Shown in pieces: positions 42,715-51,646 of a DNA stretch of 64,000 bases. Both the position numbers and the translations under genes were made by a program. The DNA is taken from contig CACKFK010000007.1 in the NCBI GenBank assembly GCA_902599445.1, positions 1-64,000 on the forward strand, given 5' to 3'. This DNA comes from an uncultured Alphaproteobacteria bacterium. GTDB lineage: Bacteria; Pseudomonadota; Alphaproteobacteria; Rhodobacterales; Rhodobacteraceae. Numbering within the stretch: position 1 is the stretch's first letter; each line of letters opens with the position of its first letter. A model generated the notes under the pieces. That model worked only from the letters and a program-made list of their open reading frames with translations, made no database searches and was not told the DNA's origin.

Positions 42715-43005
42715 TTACTCAGTGCCTTCAATAAGCATTAAATCAGTTTCAGAACACTCATCCCTGATTGCTTTTGCAGCTTGATACTCTTCACTTAAAT
42801 AGAATTTTCTAGCAGTTTCAAGACTTTCGAACTCAATCATCATCACAGTACCTTTTAGCTGACCTTCATGCCGCTCAGCATTAGGACCTCGTGCCAATAC
42901 TTTGCCTCCATGAGCTTCAATTATTGGTGTAGCCATGCCTGAAAATGCAGCAAATTTTTCATTATCCTGAATACGTATGTTGGCGACTAAATAACCTTTA
43001 GGCAT
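42715..43005 (-). CDS. DUF1330-like protein (dimeric alpha/beta barrel)
   Basis: PKGYLVANIRIQDNEKFAAF...HGGKVLARG...GTVMMIEFESLETARKFYLSEEYQAA; GGAAGATC upstream of ATG. Confidence 0.85.
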   Translation of the reverse strand: MPKGYLVANIRIQDNEKFAAFSGMATPIIEAHGGKVLARGPNAERHEGQLKGTVMMIEFESLETARKFYLSEEYQAAKAIRDECSETDLMLIEGTE

Positions 43006-43404
43006 TTTGATCTTCCTTCCCTGAATATGAGCAAGCTTGTTCTGAATTTGATTATGCTCAACTATCATCTTATTCTAAAGCACTTTAAAGCAAAATTTTG
43101 ATTCTGCTAGTTTCTATCCAACCGAGTAGCAATTGCGCTATTTTCTTCCATATACATTTGCACTACTGGCTTACTTTAGTTTTGCTCCAAATGTTCCCAG
43201 GTGTTATCAAGCTCTTCCTTGATAGTGCACGATAAAATTTGTAGGTAATATCTATACGTAGGTGATCAAGCTTAATCTCAAGTTAATTTGACTCTTCTCC
43301 CCTAAAAAGAATGCAGATACAGCGAGAGAGAATTTTACGAATTCGAAAAAACCGAAAATAATTTTTTTAAATAACCAAATTAATCTATGACACTGGGAGA
43401 AAGA

Positions 43405-44715
43405 TTAGCCCAATTTGAAGTCATTTTCCATATTCTTACGAATTTTAAAAATCTCTAAAGAATTATCAAATTCAATGTCACTCCATAAAATAGGACTACC
43501 CGCGCCTATGGTTCTCTTAAGTTTTAATCCACTAGTAACCCCTATGGGAAGCCCTCCTATCGCTAATGATTTTTTTGCAGAAACTAATTTACCCCAAACT
43601 GTGTATCCCCCTTCTCCATCTAGGACCTCTCCAGAGGTTAGTTTCCTTTTTGCGGTGGCTATAACATCAGCTTGAAAAGCTTGAGTTGAGCCAGTTGGTT
43701 TTTTAAGTAGCGCAGCAGAAAAAATTGATACATTAAGTTCAAGGCCTATTAAATGAAATGGTTTATACATGGCTGAAAAACGGCCAGACTCATCAGTGTT
43801 CATGCCATATTGCTTAAAGCATCCAGCTGTGTACTCATTAGTGGCCTCAATTACAACATATACTCCCCAACGCAAGTCTCTAAAAACTGGACTACCGTCT
43901 CGTTTGAGAGAAGATACCACTTCAACTTGACCTTTTGTTTCAAGGGACCCGCCCATTGACTTCGGTTTAAGGACATTGGCTAGTTCATCTACGCCAGCTG
44001 GTGGGAAAAGTAAGCCGTCTTCGGGTGCTTGAAGATTTGTTGCATTGGCTATTGCAGCCATTTCCAAACCAGACTTTGTTCCATCAAGGAAAGAGTTGAA
44101 CATTTGACTATTCATGCCGGCATTTGCTGCTTCAGTAGGGCTTAAACCATAATAATTCCATACCGTATCAGGAGTTGATGAGTGATATTCTGGTAAAAAC
44201 TTTGTACCTTTTCCGGCCGCAACAATCTTAAATCCAATACTCCTAGACCACTCAACTAACTCACATGTCAGTGCCGGTTGATCCCCGTATGCCATTGAAT
44301 ATACCAAACCGGCGGATTGTGCTAATTTTGACAAATGTGCACCAGCTAAAACATCTGCTTCTACATTGACCATTATGGTGTGCCAACCATTCTTAATTGA
44401 AAATAAAGCATGATAAACTCCCACCACGGGGTTACCTGTTGCCTCAACCATGACATCAATCGGCTGCTTTAAACTTATTTCACTGATATCATCACTAAAA
44501 GTAGTTCGTGCTATCAAATCGGCTGACCACCCAACGTGCAAACATGTTCTTTTTGCCCGATCAGGCTCTAGATCAATAATGGCAACAACCTCCAAACCTG
44601 GGGTTGTTGGAACCTGAGACAAAAACATGGCTCCAAACTTACCTGCACCAATAAGGCAAACCAAGACTGGATTATTCGCGTCTGCCCGCTCTAAAATAGC
44701 ATTATAAAGAAACAT
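43405..44715 (-). CDS. NAD(P)-binding oxidoreductase with C-terminal SAF-like domain
   Basis: LIGAGKFGAMFLSQ Rossmann motif; VMVEATGNPVVG; C-terminal SAF-like segment. Confidence 0.78.
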   Translation of the reverse strand: MFLYNAILERADANNPVLVCLIGAGKFGAMFLSQVPTTPGLEVVAIIDLEPDRAKRTCLHVGWSADLIARTTFSDDISEISLKQPIDVMVEATGNPVVGVYHALFSIKNGWHTIMVNVEADVLAGAHLSKLAQSAGLVYSMAYGDQPALTCELVEWSRSIGFKIVAAGKGTKFLPEYHSSTPDTVWNYYGLSPTEAANAGMNSQMFNSFLDGTKSGLEMAAIANATNLQAPEDGLLFPPAGVDELANVLKPKSMGGSLETKGQVEVVSSLKRDGSPVFRDLRWGVYVVIEATNEYTAGCFKQYGMNTDESGRFSAMYKPFHLIGLELNVSIFSAALLKKPTGSTQAFQADVIATAKRKLTSGEVLDGEGGYTVWGKLVSAKKSLAIGGLPIGVTSGLKLKRTIGAGSPILWSDIEFDNSLEIFKIRKNMENDFKLG

Positions 44716-45001
44716 TCAGTATCCTAATTCTTAAATGAACCAATAAAAAAATATTCACAAACAATCATACTAAAAGAAGTTTTAAAGTTAAATGCACTAT
44801 TAAGCAAACTATGTGAGTCAGGCAATTCGATCGGATGAGGATATATATATATTTTTTTGTTGAGATAATTTTCCACTCTCATAGATCCTAAGTATACCTG
44901 AATATACAATTGACTCAAAGATTTGAATCACTGGGCTACACTCTACTAACCAGATCCTGACTGGAAGGAATATCACTTTATCTTTTCGCTATCGCTCAAT
45001 C

Positions 45002-46141
45002 TTAAATACGTTCAATTTCCATTACGATGTGCACATAATCCATTGAATGAACACTAGGATTGCGAGCAACCTCATTTTCATAGTTTTGGTAAAAAGATTC
45101 TATGATGTGGTCAGTTTGTTGGCGTGTACGGCCTTTTATAGCACTTCGGAAAACAGTTTCTGACCAACTTCTAATTGTTGGTATAAATTCTTTTGCAAAC
45201 TCAGTTGGAGTTAAGGTGTTTTTGTTTTCCTCAAATTGCTGTTGGTAAGGACATTTTGTTAACATTGTAAAGCATTTGTTAAGCTTAAGTCCTATTTGGT
45301 TTGCAAGACAATCATGTCCAAGAAATGGCCTGCTAAACTCCTCAATAGTTCGATAATGCTGAGGGAAGGTAGCAGAGATAAACTCCTCTTTCGTAATCAT
45401 GCCATTGTCCAAATGATCTCTCCAATGCCTATGAAAACTTTCAAACATTGAATTACCACCGGTATTACCGAGATATCTTCCATTTTCATCAATTCCAAAG
45501 TTCACACAGATAAACCGACCACCAGGTTTTAGTTCGTTCGCTCTAGCACATAAAATAGCCTCCCAATCCTTGAGAGCCTGCCTTTTGAACTTCTCCTTCT
45601 CCAGTTTGGAAGCTCCAACCATATGGACATGATCCAATATTTGACAGGGCTTCTCGGAGACATAATGCATCGCCGTAGCCGAAAAACCTAGCGAAAGTGT
45701 TCCACTCGTTACTAGTTGACGATGGAACCCTGTTCCGCAAGCATGAACATATACATTCTCAAACTCTTCTTGATAGGCTAAATTAACATTTTCACCCATA
45801 CCTTGCATAGTTCTAAAAAGAGTTGAAAAATCATTCGATGCTAAATCTGTATAAATTATCTCTACAGGACGTTGGTCTCCTCCTGCTCTAATGGATTTAA
45901 TTAAGTTATACCAAAGTTCCTGACTGGTGCCGCCATCGGCAGAACCAAAATCAGCAAAGCGCAAAAAATTAGACTTACTGATCTTACTGAACGCATCTGT
46001 GATTAGGTGCTGCAAACTGTCGATTGCAATTTTTGCACCAATAGTTTTTTTGGAGTAATACCCGGCTCCTTTCATTGATAATTCAGACTGAGTGTTTAAA
46101 TAACTCTTCTTTATATCAACCATTTTATTTCCTTCAAACAA
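45002..46141 (-). CDS. SABATH-like (salicylate/jasmonate carboxyl methyltransferase-type) SAM-dependent methyltransferase
   Basis: MKGAGYYSKKTIGAKIA, FADFGSADGGTSQ, LGFSATAMHYVSEKP, GGRFICVNFG, order as in SABATH enzymes. Confidence 0.75.
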   Translation of the reverse strand: MFEGNKMVDIKKSYLNTQSELSMKGAGYYSKKTIGAKIAIDSLQHLITDAFSKISKSNFLRFADFGSADGGTSQELWYNLIKSIRAGGDQRPVEIIYTDLASNDFSTLFRTMQGMGENVNLAYQEEFENVYVHACGTGFHRQLVTSGTLSLGFSATAMHYVSEKPCQILDHVHMVGASKLEKEKFKRQALKDWEAILCARANELKPGGRFICVNFGIDENGRYLGNTGGNSMFESFHRHWRDHLDNGMITKEEFISATFPQHYRTIEEFSRPFLGHDCLANQIGLKLNKCFTMLTKCPYQQQFEENKNTLTPTEFAKEFIPTIRSWSETVFRSAIKGRTRQQTDHIIESFYQNYENEVARNPSVHSMDYVHIVMEIERI

Positions 46142-46369
46142 TCAACAACATTTCAATCATGTTCTCTTTACATGATATATCAAAAAAGAGAAGCGAGACT
46201 TATAAAAATGAAATGTTTTTCAACCCCTCTTTTGCAGTGATACCAGGCTAGATTTTGATTATCAGGCATGAAGCCTATATTTATAATCAGGGGTCGTTTC
46301 AACCTATTTTATTTCAGCCCGAAGGCTACGAATTACAGTGGCGATATGACCTTTTGTAGTAAGTTTTCC

Positions 46370-46483
46370 TTAGTGTTCATGGCCATGTTCTGTACTACCG
46401 TTAACATCTGTTACTGAAGGTTTTACTGAAGATAACTGACACCCGGCCAGCATAATTATAAATAGAATTGTAATATGTTTCAT
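46370..46483 (-). CDS. 37-aa putative lipoprotein with His-rich C-terminus
   Basis: Not in ORF track; translates MKHITILFIIMLAGCQLSSVKPSVTDVNGSTEHGHEH; lipobox LAGC; AAGGA upstream of ATG. Confidence 0.55.
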   Translation of the reverse strand: MKHITILFIIMLAGCQLSSVKPSVTDVNGSTEHGHEH

Positions 46484-46951
46484 AAAATAAATCCTTAATT
46501 ATAATAAGGTTGTAAAAAATAAATTTAGTGTCATTAGGCTGAGATCCCAGCTTCTACTAGTTTTGCCTTTAGTTCTTCTATAAAAGTCTTAACCATTATC
46601 ATAAATGTTTTCATGGTTCCCCATAATGAGTTGAACTATATCCTATGATCTAGTTCTAGTATTATTTCTACAAATTTTCTAGCCTCATTTGTTGACATTT
46701 TTCCAATGCAATAAATATTTCACTCCATAATCTAATTAAATTCCATTCAGAGCAGCGGATAGGACACTCCTGAGGCTATCCAAGGTATTTGCAGCCCCAT
46801 CACCTTATATGCAACAGCTCATTTTTTTGTATGCTCACGGCTCTTTAAACTCTATAATGCCAGAGTGTTCTACGGGCCAAATATACCCAATGAGTAACAA
46901 GGGATACTTGGCAAAAGGAATACATAAAAAACACTCACAAAGGAGATTCTT

Positions 46952-47236
46952 ATGAAGATGCTAGTAACTGTTAATATATCCAAAGGTTTCGCACGTTGGA
47001 AGGAAATGGCTGAAAGCTTAAATCCTGAAATGGAAAAAGTTGGTGTGAAAATGATTTGGGCAGGAACTAATCCAGAAGAAAGCAAAATTTTCATGGTTGT
47101 CCATATGCAAGATGCATCTCAAATGAAAACTTTTGGGGAAAGACCAGACATTATCAAAGCTCGGACTGAAGCTGGCGCTGACGTTGCAAGTACTACTGTA
47201 ATTTCTCCCATAGGAGAAGATTGGTTGCCTAACTAA
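46952..47236 (+). CDS. Small dimeric-barrel-like protein
   Basis: 94-aa ORF with AAAGGAG SD; paralogous remnant at 48315. Confidence 0.75.
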   Translation: MKMLVTVNISKGFARWKEMAESLNPEMEKVGVKMIWAGTNPEESKIFMVVHMQDASQMKTFGERPDIIKARTEAGADVASTTVISPIGEDWLPN

Positions 47237-47278
47237 GGGAACTGATAAAAAAAAACTTAAGAAAAAGGAGAAAAACCA

Positions 47279-47560
47279 GTGTATATGGTAACCACAACAT
47301 GGCGACATGATAAGCCTATAGACAAAGTAAATATGCGTAAACTTCTATCTGGATTAAAAGATAGAAATAATAGTGATGATGTAATTGATGTAATATGGTT
47401 TGAAATTGATGAAGTCACGCATGGCTCGGTATTAATATATGCCTCTAAAGAGGCTTGTGAAAAGGATATGCAAGCAAGAAATAATAATCGTGAGGATAGT
47501 GGTCTAAAAATGCTTAGAGAAGAAAAGGGAGAAACTTTTGCTATAATGAGTGAACTTTAA
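47279..47560 (+). CDS. Small protein, possible ABM-like barrel
   Basis: AAAGGAG SD before GTG start. Confidence 0.65.
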   Translation: MYMVTTTWRHDKPIDKVNMRKLLSGLKDRNNSDDVIDVIWFEIDEVTHGSVLIYASKEACEKDMQARNNNREDSGLKMLREEKGETFAIMSEL

Positions 47561-47642
47561 AAAAACCTTTAAATTCTAGGCTTTAATTCTGGGGCTTTAT
47601 AGAGAATATACCAAGGTTGATATAAATTCTTGCGAACCACGT

Positions 47643-47690
47643 TATGGAACAGTCGTATTTGCTTGGATTGGAGTGCCGTCACCCCTTCAA
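47643..47690 (+). repeat. Dispersed intergenic repeat, copy E (partial)
   Basis: GGAACAGTCGTATTTGCTTGGATTGGAGTG aligned to other copies. Confidence 0.45.
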
Positions 47691-47954
47691 GGATAAGTCT
47701 CAGGGATTGTGTTTGGTTATGATCTATCCCACCTTCCAAACCAGTACATTGGAGTAACCTCATAAATCAGCTTTCTTCCCATCTTTCAACTGATTAACGT
47801 CTTGCCACGCTACAGAATAAATAAAAAGATGCAAAGTACAGAGCTTTACGCTGGGTAATAATTGATTAATTTTGAATTTAATCTTTAAATTCTCATACAG
47901 CCTTTTGTTCTGTTTGAATTGTAAAACCACTGATTAATCTTAAGGAGAAATATA

Positions 47955-48290
47955 ATGACGTTACGCTGTACTTACATTAATTATACTGATGATGCATTGC
48001 TCAACATCATTAAAAACAAAGAAAATAGAGCCGTTGCAATGGAAAAAACACTGAAAAGTGTTGGGGGTGAGTTAATTGGTTACTATGGATTAATAGGACA
48101 AGATTATGATGTAATGATGATAACTAAGGTTGAAAATCTGAGAGATTATTTGAGTTTAGTTGCGAAGGCTATGCTTGGAGGAGCAGTTAAAGATATAAAA
48201 ACTGTCCATCTTTATACTGGAGAAGACGTAGAACATGCTGCTGCCAAGGCATTAGGAGAAAGTATAAACTATACCCCAGCAGGTTCCTGA
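47955..48290 (+). CDS. GYD-domain-like small protein
   Basis: KENRAVAMEKTLKSVGGELIGYYGLIGQDYDVMMITKVENLRDYLSLVAKAMLGGAVKDIKTVHLYTGED; AAGGAG SD. Confidence 0.8.
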   Translation: MTLRCTYINYTDDALLNIIKNKENRAVAMEKTLKSVGGELIGYYGLIGQDYDVMMITKVENLRDYLSLVAKAMLGGAVKDIKTVHLYTGEDVEHAAAKALGESINYTPAGS

Positions 48291-48314
48291 TAAAAAGAAA
48301 AGGAGAAATAAACG

Positions 48315-48628
48315 ATAGTAATTTTAACACAAGATTTTTCTAGAGGGTTTGCGTCATGGAAAGAAACGCATTTGGAAAATCAAGCTGAGTTAAATGCTCT
48401 CGGGCAAAATTAGTTTTTGCTGGCCCATATAAAGATGATGATTTTGATTGGCTTTGAATCTCCAGAAGCCATGAATGCTTTTGCTGGTCACGAGGGATCA
48501 AAGGCAAAACGGGTGTAGCTACAGGAGCAATCTTAGAATCTAGTGTTATAAGAATTATGGGAGATGAATCCTTCATAGGATGGAAACAAGTATGTTTACA
48601 TGAAAAGTTAATCCATCAAAATGTATGA
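48315..48628 (+). pseudogene. Frameshifted paralogue of the 46952 gene
   Basis: Three-frame concatenation IVILTQDFSRGFASWKETHLENQAELNALG / KLVFAGPYKDDDF / LIGFESPEAMNAFAGHEGSKAK / TGVATGAILESSVIRIMGDESF aligns to the 46952 product; AAAGGAG SD retained before ATA. Confidence 0.85.
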
Positions 48629-48688
48629 ACGGTATCACTTCCTTTAATTAGGGTGTTGTTTTTGGGGTAGGGCTTTATCCCGCCCCCA
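48621..48688 (+). repeat. Dispersed intergenic repeat, copy A
   Basis: GAACGGTATCACTTCCTTTAATTAGGGTGTTGTTTTTGGGGTAGGGCTTTATCCCGCCCC. Confidence 0.65.
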
Positions 48689-48725
48689 ATCGTGCTCACT
48701 AAATATTTATATACATAGTCAAAAT

Positions 48726-50087
48726 TTATTTCTTACTTGCTTTTATTACTTCTTTGGCAGCTCTAATTCCTGAAAAAAGAGCGCCATGTGTAGTGGCAAG
48801 ATATTTAAGGTTAGTATGCTCTCCACAAAAAAATAATTTATTATCTAATGGTTCAGCAAGGTTTTTAAAATCCTCTTCAGAATTATTAACTTTCGGAAAA
48901 GAATATGCCCCTTTTGTAAATGGATCATTAAGCCAGCTAGTTCTTAATACTTGTTCAACCACTCCAACATTATCCTCCCAAACATTTTTTAAAACTTCTA
49001 AGCCATCTTCTGTTAATTCTTTTTTAGACATTGAATCTGCCTTTCTGGCATAATCACCCATGCATAAGCCCATCAAAATTTTCACTTTTGAAAAAGTTCT
49101 ATAATTTAACCAGACAGGCCATCTTCCTGTTTCCTTTGTTACTGTATAATAATATTGAATATCACTGTCCCAAAACTGGTCTTTAAATTTTAAAGCAAGT
49201 TTTGTAACAGTTCCGAATCCTACTCTTTCTATGCTGTCCAATAGATATTTGGGTAATACTGGATTAAACTCGATAGAATTTGACTTAAGCACCCCTAAAG
49301 GTACTGCGCAAATTAGATAGTCACATTCATAATTTTTTGATGGAGTGGAAACTGTTATATTTTTATGAGTACTATAGTTAACAGATTTTACAATTGTATT
49401 AGTTTGAATTTGAAGATTATTGGCAATTACATTTATTATTTTGTCATATCCATTTTCAAAGATTACATCAGCTGTTGAAAAACCTCTCATCTGATTAATA
49501 AGACCTGCAGAAATTTCTTGTACAGGGCCTCCATAATCAAATTCCGTATAAGCAGAAAAAACCCACCTAATATTGGGATCTCTCCAAATATTTGGGTCAT
49601 ATGCATTAATAGCATCTAGAATACTTCCCTCGGTATCACTATCGATATCTTTATACATTATTTCTTGCCATATTTCGTCAATCTCATCCCAAATGTCTTT
49701 ATCAATATCATCACCGGAAAGATTAAAAAGTTCCGCGCTATCGTCATCTGTAACGAATAAAGATGAGCTAGAATGATCTGCCAAATTCCTTATAGGGTTT
49801 TCTTTTGAAGGCCCGTGAATCCAGCCTGCACCATATTCAAAACTGGCGCCAAGGCTTCGGTCGGTTTTAATTCTCCCTCCAATATAATTCTTTGCTTCTA
49901 ATATAATTACATTAGCCCCTTGCTGGACCAAGGTTGAGGCCGCCGCTAATCCTGAGATACCCGCCCCTACAACTATAACATTTTTTCCAGCTAAATTTTG
50001 ATTATTCCCTAGAGAACCCTTTGATAGGGATAAATAGCTAATTAGAGATAGAATTGATTTAAAGACAGATCTACGAGAAAAAAACAT
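48726..50087 (-). CDS. Flavin amine oxidase (polyamine/monoamine oxidase-like), exported
   Basis: NVIVVGAGISGLAAASTLVQQGANVIILEAKNYIGGRIKTD; LFFCGEHTN; twin-Arg-like SRRSVFKS N-terminus. Confidence 0.9.
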   Translation of the reverse strand: MFFSRRSVFKSILSLISYLSLSKGSLGNNQNLAGKNVIVVGAGISGLAAASTLVQQGANVIILEAKNYIGGRIKTDRSLGASFEYGAGWIHGPSKENPIRNLADHSSSSLFVTDDDSAELFNLSGDDIDKDIWDEIDEIWQEIMYKDIDSDTEGSILDAINAYDPNIWRDPNIRWVFSAYTEFDYGGPVQEISAGLINQMRGFSTADVIFENGYDKIINVIANNLQIQTNTIVKSVNYSTHKNITVSTPSKNYECDYLICAVPLGVLKSNSIEFNPVLPKYLLDSIERVGFGTVTKLALKFKDQFWDSDIQYYYTVTKETGRWPVWLNYRTFSKVKILMGLCMGDYARKADSMSKKELTEDGLEVLKNVWEDNVGVVEQVLRTSWLNDPFTKGAYSFPKVNNSEEDFKNLAEPLDNKLFFCGEHTNLKYLATTHGALFSGIRAAKEVIKASKK

Positions 50088-50545
50088 AATAAATATTTGG
50101 ATTATTTCACTTTATTGTCAAATTTTGGATTTGATCATAAATAATAAATAATCTTACACCATCAGAATCTATTAAAAATTACTTCGTCACAGCAGTCGAC
50201 AACGCTTTGGATTAAGGTTATCCCAGCCTCCGGAGCGACCTATCTTTAAATAAATTAAATGATGAAGGGTCTATCTTCATCTTTGGATGAATAAATCCTA
50301 CTTGCAAAGCATCAAGCTATAACTCAAAAAATTCTTTGAAGACTAGGCAGTACTGGAACGACTAACTTTCTGTTATTTTTATCAAAATTAATAGATTAAC
50401 AGTTATGAGATATAAAATAAATCCTGGACTAATTTCAGTTAATTGGGAACTAATAGAGTGGGTTGATTTTTCGTATTTGGTACCCAAGTAGCAGTAGAAA
50501 ATTTTCTTATCGGGGCGCCAATTTTAATAGTTGGTTTAAAAAAAG

Positions 50546-51466
50546 GTGTTACACCAAATGAAACTTATAAACTGGGTTACACATCCAAGCTACGATATAC
50601 CACTGCCGCAAAGGCATCGTTTCACCTCAAGCAAGTTCTCAGATCTTTTTACAGAGTTGCAATGCTCAAGCTTGATTAAGTCTGCAAAAGTCAATTCACC
50701 CAGTAAGGCTAGGGAGGATGACTTGTTAGTGGCGCATTGTGCAACTTATATTTCAAAAATAAAATTCGGATCAATTCTTGAAAAAGAAGAAAGAAAACTT
50801 GGATTAACTTGGTCGCCCGAATTATCAAATCGATCTTTTCTTGCTGTGAATGGAACACTGTTAACTGCGAAACTCGCTATTGAAAACGGTGTCGCTTGTC
50901 ACCTGGCTGGTGGCACACACCATGCTCATTATGATTTTGGTTCTGGTTTCTGCGTGTTTAATGACCTGGCATATACTTCAATCCACCTTGTCAGAGGGAA
51001 AGTAGTGAAAAAGATATTAATTTTTGATTGTGATGTGCATCAAGGAGATGGCACTGCCAACATTTTATCCAATAATTCTAATATATTTACCTGTTCAATC
51101 CATTCTCGAAAAAATTTTCCAGCAATTAAGGCTAAGAGTGACCTCGATATCGAATTAGAAGACGAAATGGAAGATCAACAATACCAGGGTATTATTGAGA
51201 GTACACTTATATGGTGTGTGAATTTTTTCAGACCAGATTTAGTTTTATATGATGCGGGCATTGATGTTCACAAGAATGATGCATTGGGGAGGTTAAATAT
51301 AAGTAATGAAGGTTGTTTAGGTAGAGATCTATTCGTTCTCAGTTATTTAAAAAAACATAGCATACCTGTGGCTACAGTGATAGGTGGGGGATACTCAAAG
51401 GATAGAATAGAATTAGCAAATAGACATAGCATAATCTTTAAGGCTGCTCATGAAGTCTATAGTTAG
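50546..51466 (+). CDS. Histone deacetylase superfamily protein (class IV/HDAC11-like)
   Basis: HPSYDIPLPQRHRFTSSKF, GGTHHAHYDFGSGFCVFNDLAY, FDCDVHQGDGTANI, LYDAGIDVHKNDALGRL. Confidence 0.9.
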   Translation: MLHQMKLINWVTHPSYDIPLPQRHRFTSSKFSDLFTELQCSSLIKSAKVNSPSKAREDDLLVAHCATYISKIKFGSILEKEERKLGLTWSPELSNRSFLAVNGTLLTAKLAIENGVACHLAGGTHHAHYDFGSGFCVFNDLAYTSIHLVRGKVVKKILIFDCDVHQGDGTANILSNNSNIFTCSIHSRKNFPAIKAKSDLDIELEDEMEDQQYQGIIESTLIWCVNFFRPDLVLYDAGIDVHKNDALGRLNISNEGCLGRDLFVLSYLKKHSIPVATVIGGGYSKDRIELANRHSIIFKAAHEVYS

Positions 51467-51646
51467 ATACTTCTTGTAAAATTAGCTGACTCGTTTAGCA
51501 AATGAAAAATAGCTTAGGCTCTCTAATACTGCATTAATCATAAATATCGTTTGTAAAAAGCCTATTGAAATAATATGTAATTAGGAAATTTATGTGGTCA
51601 AGAAACTGCATTTGTATAGCTACTTTAGTGTATTCTTAATCAGAAA

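Noticed and set aside
47018-47308. 96-aa minus-strand ORF
   Set aside because: Antisense to the 46952 gene, which has a strong SD and a paralogue
50400-50560. Possible short ORFs (MRYKINPGLISVNWELIEWVDFSYLVPK; VAVENFLIGAPILIVGLKKGVTP) upstream of the HDAC gene
   Set aside because: Too short, in different frames, no recognisable family
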